Below, piece by piece: positions 1 to 7,715 of a stretch of 64,000 nt of DNA (positions are counted from its first letter, which is position 1; every line of letters starts with the position of its first letter). Position numbers and translations under genes: made by a program. The notes below the pieces were generated by a model. That model had not been told where the DNA came from and did not search any database. It saw only the letters and a list, made by a program, of their open reading frames with translations. Source of the DNA: Candidatus Saccharibacteria bacterium UBA1050 (GTDB lineage Bacteria; Patescibacteriota; Saccharimonadia; Saccharimonadales; Saccharimonadaceae); contig DCDR01000001.1 in NCBI GenBank assembly GCA_002316545.1, positions 187,692 through 251,691 on the forward strand. Direction: 5' to 3'.

Positions 1-84
1 TACAGATGAGAGGACTTGAACCTCCACGCCCCGAAGGGCACTAGCACCTGAAGCTAGCGCGTCTACCAATTCCGCCACATCTGC
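1..84 (-). tRNA. tRNA-Leu (anticodon CAG), 3' end cut by window edge
   Basis: Read on the minus strand, this folds as a class II tRNA. The acceptor 5' arm GCAGATG (84-78) pairs with CATCTGT near position 1. The anticodon stem CTAGC/GCTAG encloses the loop TTCAGGT, giving anticodon CAG. A long variable arm (TGCCCTTCGGGGCG) and a T arm with GGTTCAAGTCC follow. The discriminator base is the last base inside the window, so a CCA tail cannot be judged. It reads CUG leucine codons. Confidence 0.95.
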
Positions 85-120
85 GTATGTTCACGAGATT
101 AGCATACACCTCGAGCGCTA

Positions 121-161
121 AGCGCGTCTACTCATATCCAAGGTGCAGCCACATCTGCGTA
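121..161 (-). repeat. partial copy of the adjacent tRNA-Leu(CAG) 5' half
   Basis: Two blocks of the neighbouring tRNA recur in order just upstream of it. Positions 148-161 match 74-87 (14 of 14: acceptor 5' strand plus 3 flanking bases). Positions 121-131 match 56-66 (11 of 11: end of the D arm and start of the anticodon arm). In the tRNA the blocks are 7 bases apart; here 16 unrelated bases separate them. The copy has no anticodon loop or T arm, so it is a remnant or tRNA-like leader and not a functional tRNA. Confidence 0.75.
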
Positions 162-176
162 ATACTGTAAGTATAT

Positions 177-1784
177 CTAATGGCGAGGTAATTCGCCAGT
201 AAGTGACGCCGAGAAATCAGAGCGAAGTTGCTTGCCAAGCTCTTGAGGGTTTGTGCCAACTTTGACTCCACGGTTTAGTATGCCATGCGGGTCAAAAATA
301 TCTTTAACTTCTTGGAACATTGTCTGGAGTTCAGGATCGAGCATTTGCTTTGCGGCAACAGTGCGTAACCTGCCCTCTCCCATTTCACCAAATAGGGTAC
401 CCTCGTGCTGACGTGCCAATAGTGCAATCTCAGATATCAATTTCATGCTTGTTTGTTTACCTGTTACCGTGCCGAGCTTCACTTGAGGTCGCGCCGACCA
501 GTGGCCGTCGAGAGGGTGGCCGTAGAACGAAAGTTCAACATGATGCTTACTTGCAATGCCTTGAGCCCGTGCGCTAAACTCTTCAAAACGGTCGACCGGT
601 ACATACAAACCGTCAATGAGCGGTGGCGTGCTAGCATCGTGAGTTGATGGGGTGAGAGTGAAGCTTGTAACAGTCCGCACAGCGTGAAGTTCACTTACCG
701 ACTCATCAATCGCTTGGTCTACTACTCCACCAAGGGGTTTGGCTATTTTTACAAATTTCTTTAGCTTTCGTGCACGCGCACGCTCATTGAAATCGTCGAA
801 GGTCGCTACAATCACGGCTTCTACGTCGCCGTTTTGGCGAGCCTGCTCGTAAAAGCTAAACTCTTTGCCGGCGGCTTTGGCAACTTCAAAGTACGATCCA
901 TCGATAAATTCAAGGCTGCTTGGTTGAATTTTTTCAGCTGCTTCGATAGCATCATAGGCGCTGTCGAGTTCGTTGAAAGCAATCGCGATAATGGCAGGGT
1001 TTTGATTGATATACTCAGCCTTTACAATCATTTCTGAGATGATACCCAATGTAGCCTGCGAGCCAATAAATAATGGCGTGAGGTCGAATGAACCGTCCTT
1101 TTGCTTTACATCTGCCAGCGCAAAATAACCAGCGTGCTCGGCGTGCTCTATGTCGCATTTTTCTGCTATTACATCTGCGTAATCTTCAATCAACGCATCA
1201 ACTTGTCGATATATGTCACCCTCGAAGGTCTGCAAGCCTTTTTTGCGGCTTAATTCACGCTTTGATAGTTTCTTTGTTTGTAAAACATCACCATTAGACA
1301 GGACAACTTCTAGTTGCTTCACGTAATCGCCAGCTGCTCGCATGGAGCTGACGGCACCACCAACTGTGCGACTAGGCGGTAGCAGTCTTAGGCCTGGCAC
1401 TGAAGTGCCATAGAGTGACAAAGCACCCAGCAAGGCCGATATCGACACGCCCGGCTGTAGACGTACGAGTTTTTGTTTCGCATCGTATTCGTAAATATGT
1501 CGCATGTGGGTCGGGAAAGAAACAACGACTCCCTTGCCGATTGCCCCGCCAGTTCGGTCTGAGCCACTACCGCGTGGCGTGATTGAAAGAGTGTGACCTT
1601 TTTCCGCTAATTGCCAAGCGAAGCGAGTTGCTTTGCGAACATCATTGGTAACCATAGGGTACATCACCATATCAGGGCTAATGGTTAAAATACTGCCATC
1701 GGTCGAGTGCTTTTTAATAATCTGTGGATCCGTCGTAACTTCACCCACCAAATGTTTGTTGAGATATTGTGCGATTTTGTTCAC
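177..1784 (-). CDS. FAD-binding oxidoreductase (GlcD/D-lactate dehydrogenase-like)
   Basis: A 535-residue flavoprotein of the PCMH-type FAD-binding family (GlcD, D-lactate dehydrogenase). The FAD-binding half covers about residues 35-220, with the pyrophosphate loop near 70-80 (PRGSGSDRTGG) and a second flavin stretch near 141-155. The C-terminal half matches the FAD-oxidase C domain and ends in the typical FDPHGILNRG. Such enzymes oxidise a 2-hydroxy acid and reduce FAD; the substrate cannot be read from sequence. There is no signal peptide. The start is GTG with AGGGA upstream and an extended -10 (TATGAT, 1814-1819). It is monocistronic and lies between two tRNA-Leu genes. Confidence 0.85.
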   Translation of the reverse strand: MNKIAQYLNKHLVGEVTTDPQIIKKHSTDGSILTISPDMVMYPMVTNDVRKATRFAWQLAEKGHTLSITPRGSGSDRTGGAIGKGVVVSFPTHMRHIYEYDAKQKLVRLQPGVSISALLGALSLYGTSVPGLRLLPPSRTVGGAVSSMRAAGDYVKQLEVVLSNGDVLQTKKLSKRELSRKKGLQTFEGDIYRQVDALIEDYADVIAEKCDIEHAEHAGYFALADVKQKDGSFDLTPLFIGSQATLGIISEMIVKAEYINQNPAIIAIAFNELDSAYDAIEAAEKIQPSSLEFIDGSYFEVAKAAGKEFSFYEQARQNGDVEAVIVATFDDFNERARARKLKKFVKIAKPLGGVVDQAIDESVSELHAVRTVTSFTLTPSTHDASTPPLIDGLYVPVDRFEEFSARAQGIASKHHVELSFYGHPLDGHWSARPQVKLGTVTGKQTSMKLISEIALLARQHEGTLFGEMGEGRLRTVAAKQMLDPELQTMFQEVKDIFDPHGILNRGVKVGTNPQELGKQLRSDFSASLTGELPRH

Positions 1785-1881
1785 TAACTTTTTCCCTAGT
1801 TTTGACTGTTTATATCATACCACAAGCGGTTTGAAATATAGGTACTTTATCTTACCCCTCTGTTTTGCTATAGTATGGAAT

Positions 1882-1943
1882 ACGCGGATGTGGTGGGTTG
1901 CTATGAAATAGCACCATAAGAAACGGTAGACACGTCTACCAAT
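1882..1943 (+). repeat. partial copy of the downstream tRNA-Leu(TAG) 5' half
   Basis: Positions 1882-1896 repeat 2002-2016 (15 of 15: acceptor 5' strand and D-stem start). Positions 1925-1934 repeat 2021-2030 (GGTAGACACG, D-arm end). In the tRNA 4 bases separate the blocks; here 28 bases do, including the hairpin TGCTAT-GAA-ATAGCA. After the second block an inverted repeat GGTAGA-CACG-TCTACC (1925-1940) forms. There is no anticodon or T arm. The arrangement parallels the remnant beside the other tRNA-Leu gene. Confidence 0.75.
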
Positions 1944-2003
1944 TCTTTAGTCCCATGCGCTTCGTCCGAAGAAGACGCTAAACTACTAGTACATTAACTA
2001 CAC

Positions 2004-2088
2004 GCGGATGTGGTGGAATTGGTAGACACGCATGCCTTAGGAGCATGTGCCGCAAGGCGTGAAGGTTCAAGTCCTTTCATCCGCACCA
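2004..2088 (+). tRNA. tRNA-Leu (anticodon TAG)
   Basis: A complete class II tRNA with encoded CCA. The acceptor is GCGGATG/CATCCGC. The anticodon stem CATGC/GCATG encloses the loop CTTAGGA, so the anticodon is TAG (2038-2040), reading CUA and by wobble other CUN codons. The variable arm is TGCCGCAAGGCG, and the T arm GAAGG-TTCAAGT-CCTTT has one G-U pair. A strong terminator follows directly. Confidence 0.97.
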
Positions 2089-2095
2089 AAAGAAA

Positions 2096-2126
2096 GAACC
2101 GACCAATAAGGTCGGTCTTTTCTTTT
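2096..2126 (+). terminator. Rho-independent terminator of tRNA-Leu(TAG)
   Basis: Stem ACCGACC (2098-2104), loop AATAA, stem GGTCGGT (2110-2116), then a T-rich tract. It ends the tRNA transcript. Confidence 0.85.
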
Positions 2127-2178
2127 GGAGCCATGAATGGCCAGAACCCTCACGGTTTGCTTTACAACCCTCTTAAGT

Positions 2179-2832
2179 TTATACTTTGACTTTACTTCGT
2201 AACTCCGCGTCGTGAGCAATCATACGTGGTGTTAGTTTCGATGCAACGAGTATGAGCCCTGCCCACCCGACAAAATTATTAAATAGTGGCCGCCTTCGCT
2301 CATTAGAAGTATCTTGAGCGAATGGGCAGCGCTTGTCTGGGTCACCAGCTGGTAAATTGTCGAGCGTAAGATAGCCCAACATCTCGTCTTCCGAAGAAAC
2401 GTCTAGCCATGAGTCGGCATCTGCAATCAGCTCTGTCGTCTGATTCTGAGATCTTTGAGCGAAGCGAGCAACAGCATCTGCCGAATGAGGATGCGTCACA
2501 AACGTTTTAGCTGCCTCGATACCTTGCGTCTTTAATGTTGTCCTTACATATGGGTCAAAGATTGAGCTCGTTTCGTCTATACCCGTAGCGAGGAACTCTT
2601 TTTTTGACAATACATCAGGATCTAATGACGGTGAAGTCTCGAGTACCAAGTCAGCAACCGCATCACCAAGCTCAAAAGTTGGTCGACCAACTAATTCACC
2701 ACCTACCTCTATTGGATCGAGGCTAATGGCCCGCGCGAACAATTGCCGGGCAAAACGGACGCGATTTACACGAACAGACTCAATCAGAGCGCTTTCGCGC
2801 GTGGTGCTCTGCTCACCAATCACAGTGGTCAT
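2179..2832 (-). CDS. hypothetical protein, 217 aa, with a perfect consensus promoter
   Basis: I do not recognise this family. The product is soluble-looking and acidic, with no signal peptide. The only hydrophobic stretch is short (about residues 189-199, WAGLILVASKL). Cys170 (KRCPF) is the only cysteine. The ATG at 2832 is favoured because a perfect promoter, TTGACA (2864-2869), 17 bases, TATAAT (2841-2846), places its -10 box only 8 bases upstream. The mRNA would then start at or almost at the ATG, with no ribosome binding site. It is a single-gene unit between rsmD's terminator and the tRNA terminator. Such an ideal promoter suggests high, unregulated expression. Confidence 0.7.
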   Translation of the reverse strand: MTTVIGEQSTTRESALIESVRVNRVRFARQLFARAISLDPIEVGGELVGRPTFELGDAVADLVLETSPSLDPDVLSKKEFLATGIDETSSIFDPYVRTTLKTQGIEAAKTFVTHPHSADAVARFAQRSQNQTTELIADADSWLDVSSEDEMLGYLTLDNLPAGDPDKRCPFAQDTSNERRRPLFNNFVGWAGLILVASKLTPRMIAHDAELRSKVKV

Positions 2833-2840
2833 ATCTTACT

Positions 2841-2869
2841 ATTATACTACTTATGTTAAATACTGTCAA
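2841..2869 (-). promoter_or_regulatory. consensus sigma-70 promoter, leaderless start of the 2179-2832 gene
   Basis: Read on the minus strand: TTGACA (2869-2864), 17-base spacer, TATAAT (2846-2841), then 8 bases to ATG (2832). Both hexamers are exact consensus. Confidence 0.85.
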
Positions 2870-2880
2870 GTTTCCATGCA

Positions 2881-2908
2881 AAAAAACAAAAAAGAGCTGT
2901 TTAGCTCT
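2881..2908 (-). terminator. Rho-independent terminator after rsmD
   Basis: On the minus strand AGAGCT (2908-2903), loop AAAC, AGCTCT (2898-2893), then an almost unbroken T run (2892-2881). The rsmD stop codon lies in the hairpin loop. Confidence 0.85.
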
Positions 2909-3443
2909 CTCGGCGGAAGTAGGTGAGATCCGCATTTCCATAACTACGATTGTCCACCACAACAACTCCGGTTTTGGACGGTGTCTCACCTCTTCCTGGG
3001 TGTGATAATACCATAAGCGCTCCGGGTTTGAGTAGTCCCATGAGATGTTCGACTGTGGAAAACTGTGTGTCGTGATAGGGCGGATCGGCAAATATTATGT
3101 CAAACTTCTCTTTTGGATTTGTATCAGCCCATGAATATGCTGGTGCTGTAATAAGTGTTGTATTTTCCGCAATATCAAGCATTTGTATATTTTTTGCAAT
3201 GATTTTTGCAGCAATTCTGTCTTTTTCGACAAATACAACCTCTGATGCACCCCTACTCAAAGCTTCGATGCCGATACTTCCAGAGCCGGCAAACGCGTCA
3301 AGCACTCGTGCATGTTGCACCTCATTGCCGATTGAGTTGAACATGGCATTACGGATTCGCTCACCCATGGCATGCGTACTACGACGATCAGGTGCGTCGA
3401 TAATGCGCCCGCCATATTTTCCCGCGATAATTCGAACATTCAT
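2901..3443 (-). CDS. rsmD: 16S rRNA (guanine-N2)-methyltransferase RsmD
   Basis: Methylates one guanine of 16S rRNA (G966 in E. coli) using S-adenosylmethionine. Rossmann motif I is VLDAFAGSGSIGIEAL at about residues 47-62. The catalytic motif DPPY sits at 120-123, as expected for N2-guanine and N6-adenine methyltransferases. At 180 aa it has normal family length. Its ATG overlaps the stop of the upstream hydrolase-like gene (ATGA, 3440-3443), so it is translationally coupled in the recG operon. The stop codon is embedded in the terminator hairpin. Confidence 0.93.
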   Translation of the reverse strand: MNVRIIAGKYGGRIIDAPDRRSTHAMGERIRNAMFNSIGNEVQHARVLDAFAGSGSIGIEALSRGASEVVFVEKDRIAAKIIAKNIQMLDIAENTTLITAPAYSWADTNPKEKFDIIFADPPYHDTQFSTVEHLMGLLKPGALMVLSHPGRGETPSKTGVVVVDNRSYGNADLTYFRRES

Positions 3444-4264
3444 TGTTTTTCCTCGCCTAATGCCCTGTAGTACGCATCGTACCAGGCAAGCGTGACCGCC
3501 ATAATGATACGAGGCAGCAATTCATGGTTGGTTAGCCGTGCGAGTTCATTCGTCCAACCTGTACGTTTAAACTGTTCATACATGTTAAGCGCGGCAATCT
3601 CTTTCAACAGCCGAATATAAATCGTCTCGAAACCGTCTTCATGAAGATGTTCAAAATCATGTTCTGAGGGCAATCCAGAGTTAAACCGAAATGGCTTTGT
3701 AGCACTGGCAATACCACCTTCAAATAGCGTATGAGTTGTCATAATGCCCTTTGCTCCCCAATACTGCCAGTTATTTTTCAAAGCCTCACGCTTGCTCTCG
3801 CCCGTCATCACCATTTTATTTCGCACTTTTTGTGGCTGATTTCCAGCCGGGCGCTTCATATGCATTATCTGATCTTTGTATGGTTCGTGGTGCGCAGGAG
3901 TCAGACCATCAGTGACAGCATGTGCAAGCCACGCGGCTTCAAAAGACGCCCGAGTTGTATCGCCTGCCCGCAATGCAGCAGTAAGATTAACTGAATGATT
4001 GTGGATAGCTTCGAGCAGCTCACCTTCGTGAGGCTGGTCGGGGTCAATAAAATGCCATGGCTCATCTTTGCCCGGACTTTTTAATTTCACACCGTCAGGA
4101 CCACGAGAGCCTTCGAAGTGTAGTATATCTGTGCTTGAAGGAAACCGAAGACGCGGCACGGTAAAATGAGCAATGTGTCGCCGCGCCACACGATCAATTT
4201 TCTGATGTGTGCCTAGATGACGGCCTGACCTTCGCTGCCTTGGTAATGGACCAAATGAATACAT
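3440..4264 (-). CDS. putative zinc-dependent phospholipase C/S1-P1 nuclease-like hydrolase
   Basis: A 274-residue protein with the metal-ligand pattern of the zinc-dependent phospholipase C/S1-P1 nuclease fold. It has an N-terminal HQKIDRVARRHI-type helix (about 20-31), HFIDPD near 71-76 and, most tellingly, HAVTDGLTPAHH at 115-126 (HxxxD followed by PxH). No export signal is obvious, although these enzymes are usually secreted, so the role is uncertain. It sits between recG (4 bp gap) and rsmD (4 bp overlap) in one transcript. No Shine-Dalgarno sequence is visible. The fold assignment is from motif spacing only. Confidence 0.55.
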   Translation of the reverse strand: MYSFGPLPRQRRSGRHLGTHQKIDRVARRHIAHFTVPRLRFPSSTDILHFEGSRGPDGVKLKSPGKDEPWHFIDPDQPHEGELLEAIHNHSVNLTAALRAGDTTRASFEAAWLAHAVTDGLTPAHHEPYKDQIMHMKRPAGNQPQKVRNKMVMTGESKREALKNNWQYWGAKGIMTTHTLFEGGIASATKPFRFNSGLPSEHDFEHLHEDGFETIYIRLLKEIAALNMYEQFKRTGWTNELARLTNHELLPRIIMAVTLAWYDAYYRALGEEKQ

Positions 4265-4268
4265 AAAA

Positions 4269-6302
4269 TTAGTTTAGTGTCGTTATACGTTGATATTGTT
4301 CTACTCGAGACGCTAACTCCTTGTATTGTAGCAAATCGTCGCCAGACTCTATAAAGCGTGAAGCCACTTTTTGTACCCGAGAGATGAGCTTCGTATCACC
4401 TAGACTGGCGATTTGGAGATTCAAGGCCCCATGCTGAGCGCGACCATAGATTTCGCCTGGACCGCGAAGCCGTAAGTCCACCTCAGCCAGGTAAAAACCA
4501 TCCTGGGAGCTTTCAATTTCGCGCAGTCGCTGACTTGGCTTATGTGAATCTGACATAAGCAAATAACAGTAGCTCTGGTAGCTCGAACGGCCTACACGTC
4601 CACGAAGTTGGTGGAGCTGACTCAGGCCGTATAAATCTGCGTCTTCAATAAGAATGACGCTGGCATTTGGCACATCAACGCCTACCTCAACCACAGTCGT
4701 GCTCACCAAAATATCCAGGCTGCCTTCGGTGAATTCTCGCATCACCTTCTCTTTTTCATCTGATTTCATACGACCATGCAACAGGCCGATGCGACGATGA
4801 CTGAAGACCGAATTTTGCAGGCGCTTAAATTCTGTTTGAACGCTTTTCGCATCGTTTACTGGGTTATCGTCGATAAGTCGACACACCACATACGCCTGGC
4901 GACCTTGGGAGATTTGAGTATCAATAGCTTCGTAGAGTTTAGGGCGATTTGTTGGTGCCCACAATTTGGTAGCTATTGGCAATCGATTGCTAGGCTTCGA
5001 GGCGATGATAGAAACATCAAGCTCGCCATACACTGTAAGGGCGAGGCTGCGTGGAATTGGGGTGGCGGTCATACTAAGAAGATGTGGCATGTGTTCGGAT
5101 TTTGCCAACAATTTTTGACGCTGCTCGACACCAAAACGGTGTTGCTCGTCGATTACGACAAAGCCCAGTCGATGGAATAGTACTGGTGGTTGCAACAACG
5201 CATGGGTACCAACAATAATGTCAATGTCCCCGCTTTTGAGCGATGCCAATAGTGCTTCACGGTGTTTACCTTTGACCGAACCAGTGAGTAAAGCAACTTT
5301 CACGCCAAAATCTCCGAGCAATTTTACGAGAGTCTCGGCATGCTGCGCGGCTAGTAGCTCTGTTGGCGCTAATAGTGCAGTCTGGAAGCCATGGCTAGCC
5401 GCCTGACGAGCAGCCAGGCCGGCTACGACTGTTTTGCCAGACCCCACATCACCCTGAAGTAATCGGTTCATTGGCGATGCTTTTTCGAAATCTTGCAATA
5501 TATCCCACGCGGCACGCTTTTGGTCGGCCGTCAGTGAAAAAGGTAATGAGTCAACAAACTTCTTAACGACCGGTTGCTCGAATGGAATATGCCAGCCTGT
5601 CAGCTGAGCATTGGCGCGCTTATTTAGCTCTGCAGCGACGAGTAGCTGAAATAGCTCCTCAAACGCAAGTCGCTGCTTGCTTCGCTCGATGTCGTCAGCG
5701 CTACGCGGAAAATGAATACCTAACAGCGCATCACTTGTGCTTGCAAGTTTCTCGGTTTCTACAATTGATTTTGGTAGCGTATCCGGTAGCATAGTCATAA
5801 GCGGACGCAGCTCTGCCAAAATTTTGCGTACCACTGTACTTTTTAAGCCCTTAATGCTGGGGTAAATTGGCAAAATCCGATCTGTCTGTACCGGCAGATC
5901 ACTCACTTTTTCAGCGCTGGGGTTGGTGAGCTGATAACGATTGTAGCTGTATTCAAATTCACCCGAAAAATAAAATTCCATTGAGGGTTCTTTAAACTGC
6001 GTGGCACGGTATGGCTGGTTGAACCACACCGCTCGCAATTTTCCAGTAGAATCAACCAGCGTGGCGGTGGTGATGCGCATACCACGGCGAACCGTCCGTG
6101 TAGTGACACTTTCGACCGTCGCTTTAATAGTGCGCTTGCCTGGTGTAATCTGAGCGATTGGCGTGACGCTTGAAAAGTCTTCGTGCTTGCGGGGCAAGAA
6201 ATACAATAAATCCTCGACGGTATGCAGCCCACTCAGAGCAAACTGTTCGGCTGTTTTAACACCAACACCTTTTACATTTTCGAGCGAAGTTGAAAGCCTC
6301 AT
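4269..6302 (-). CDS. recG: ATP-dependent DNA helicase RecG
   Basis: Unwinds branched DNA, remodelling stalled forks and Holliday junctions. The N-terminal wedge/OB domain spans about residues 1-240. Helicase motif I GDVGSGKT lies near 283-290, motif II DEQH near 383-386, and motif VI QLRGRVGRSS in the C-terminal lobe. I chose the ATG at 6302 and not the upstream TTG at 6335. The product then begins at MRLSTSLENVKGVG, like other RecG proteins, and a TACACT box (6310-6315) lies 7 bases upstream. That gives 677 aa, the usual size. It leads a three-gene operon (recG, hydrolase-like, rsmD) divergent from the phosphohexomutase. Confidence 0.95.
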   Translation of the reverse strand: MRLSTSLENVKGVGVKTAEQFALSGLHTVEDLLYFLPRKHEDFSSVTPIAQITPGKRTIKATVESVTTRTVRRGMRITTATLVDSTGKLRAVWFNQPYRATQFKEPSMEFYFSGEFEYSYNRYQLTNPSAEKVSDLPVQTDRILPIYPSIKGLKSTVVRKILAELRPLMTMLPDTLPKSIVETEKLASTSDALLGIHFPRSADDIERSKQRLAFEELFQLLVAAELNKRANAQLTGWHIPFEQPVVKKFVDSLPFSLTADQKRAAWDILQDFEKASPMNRLLQGDVGSGKTVVAGLAARQAASHGFQTALLAPTELLAAQHAETLVKLLGDFGVKVALLTGSVKGKHREALLASLKSGDIDIIVGTHALLQPPVLFHRLGFVVIDEQHRFGVEQRQKLLAKSEHMPHLLSMTATPIPRSLALTVYGELDVSIIASKPSNRLPIATKLWAPTNRPKLYEAIDTQISQGRQAYVVCRLIDDNPVNDAKSVQTEFKRLQNSVFSHRRIGLLHGRMKSDEKEKVMREFTEGSLDILVSTTVVEVGVDVPNASVILIEDADLYGLSQLHQLRGRVGRSSYQSYCYLLMSDSHKPSQRLREIESSQDGFYLAEVDLRLRGPGEIYGRAQHGALNLQIASLGDTKLISRVQKVASRFIESGDDLLQYKELASRVEQYQRITTLN

Positions 6303-6309
6303 TACTACT

Positions 6310-6336
6310 AGTGTAGCAATTTCTGGGTGGTACAAT
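6310..6336. promoter_or_regulatory. divergent recG/phosphohexomutase promoter region
   Basis: Minus strand: TACACT (6315-6310), 7 bases from the recG ATG, no ribosome binding site (leaderless type). Plus strand: extended -10 TGG-TACAAT (6328-6336), giving a leader of about 22 bases that carries GAGGGAG before the ATG at 6366. The two start types sit side by side. Confidence 0.55.
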
Positions 6337-6365
6337 AAGAATACGTATTTAAGCGAGGGAGAACT

Positions 6366-7715
6366 ATGGAATTTCCATCACACATATTTAAGGCGTACGA
6401 CATTCGAGGCAAGGTAGGTACTGAGCTTTCACCAGAACTTTGCGAAGCAATTGGCTCAGCATGTGCTGAGTGGTTACCAGCCCAAGGCATCGTGGCGGTT
6501 GGGCGTGATATGCGGCCTGATTCGGCACAGCTCGCCGATGCGGTAATTCGAGGTTTGCGTAAACAAGGCCGCGACGTGTGGGATATCGGTGAAGTCACTA
6601 GTGACATGATTTATTTCGCCGTGGGCGCATATAACCTTGCCGGCGGTATGGTTGTTACCGCTAGCCATAATGCCGGAGATTACAACGGCATTAAAATCTA
6701 TCGTGACAAAGTTACTCCAGTTGGGCTTGATAGCGGACTCGATGCGATTCGTGACTTGGCCCAGACCAATCAATTTACCCCTGCCGAGACTGAAGGCAGC
6801 CTGGAACAAAAAACCATTACCGATGAATGGGTACAGCATACGGTGGCAATGGTGCAGCCCGAAACTTGGCCGAAATTTTCTATCGCGATTGATGCAGGCA
6901 ATGGTATGGCGGGAGCAATTCTACCTACGGTTCTCGAACAACTACCAATCAGCGCAGAGCGAATGTACTTTGACCTAGACGGCACCTTCCCTAATCACGA
7001 AGCCAACCCACAAAACCCTGATAACCTAAAAGATCTCGTGCAAGCTGTTACTTCGAACCACTACGATTTTGGTATCGCTTTTGACGGCGATGGCGACCGC
7101 GCGGCATTCGTTGACGAAAAAGGTCGACCAGTACTCGGAACTGATTTGATATCGATAGTCGCCAAACTTATTTTGGCTAAATACCCAGGCTCGAAGATTG
7201 TACACGATGTTCGAACCAGCCGTGCAACCAAAGAATTGGTTCGCGAATGGGGTGGCGAGCCAGTCCGTACTAAAGCTGGTCGCGTCTACATAGGCGCGCT
7301 GGTGCGTGAAGTTGGCGCCCAATTTGGTGGCGAAACTACCGGTCACCTTTTCTTTGCCAGCAACTTCGATGCAGACTCTGGGCTTGTTGCCGCACTGTAT
7401 GTCATGCAAGCCATCGCTGAATCAGGTAAAAAGCTATCTGAGCTTGTTGATGAGTATCGACGCTACGAAATGCCACCAGAAATTAATTTCGAGACGACCA
7501 ACAGCAAAGCAGTTATTGCCAAACTTAAGGAAACCTACAGCAACGCTGACCAAGATGAGCTCGACGGCCTGACTGTTGAAAGTGGTGCATTTTGGTTTAA
7601 TCTGCGTTCAAGCAACACCGAACCCGTTATTAGGCTCAATATCGAAGCTGAAACTACAGAGATACTCGAAGCTGAGCTAGCCAGGATACAACAAATTGTG
7701 AAAAGTACGCTTTAG
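6366..7715 (+). CDS. manB: phosphomannomutase/phosphoglucomutase
   Basis: Alpha-D-phosphohexomutase that interconverts hexose 1- and 6-phosphates for glycan precursors. The phosphoserine loop TASHN is at residues 98-102 (Ser100). The Mg-binding loop DGDGDR is near 240-245, a sugar-binding segment with GGETTGH near 322-328, and the C-terminal phosphate loop SSNTEP near 418-423. At 449 aa it is full length for the bacterial PMM/PGM class. A good Shine-Dalgarno (GAGGGAG) precedes the ATG. The 3' end overlaps the convergent tyrS by 4 bp. PMM versus PGM preference cannot be decided; galU (31.9 kb) would use glucose 1-phosphate. Confidence 0.92.
   Translation: MEFPSHIFKAYDIRGKVGTELSPELCEAIGSACAEWLPAQGIVAVGRDMRPDSAQLADAVIRGLRKQGRDVWDIGEVTSDMIYFAVGAYNLAGGMVVTASHNAGDYNGIKIYRDKVTPVGLDSGLDAIRDLAQTNQFTPAETEGSLEQKTITDEWVQHTVAMVQPETWPKFSIAIDAGNGMAGAILPTVLEQLPISAERMYFDLDGTFPNHEANPQNPDNLKDLVQAVTSNHYDFGIAFDGDGDRAAFVDEKGRPVLGTDLISIVAKLILAKYPGSKIVHDVRTSRATKELVREWGGEPVRTKAGRVYIGALVREVGAQFGGETTGHLFFASNFDADSGLVAALYVMQAIAESGKKLSELVDEYRRYEMPPEINFETTNSKAVIAKLKETYSNADQDELDGLTVESGAFWFNLRSSNTEPVIRLNIEAETTEILEAELARIQQIVKSTL

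Noticed and set aside
1882..1943. A third functional tRNA gene upstream of tRNA-Leu(TAG)
   Set aside because: Only the acceptor 5' strand and D-arm end are present. No anticodon arm, T arm or acceptor 3' strand can be found.
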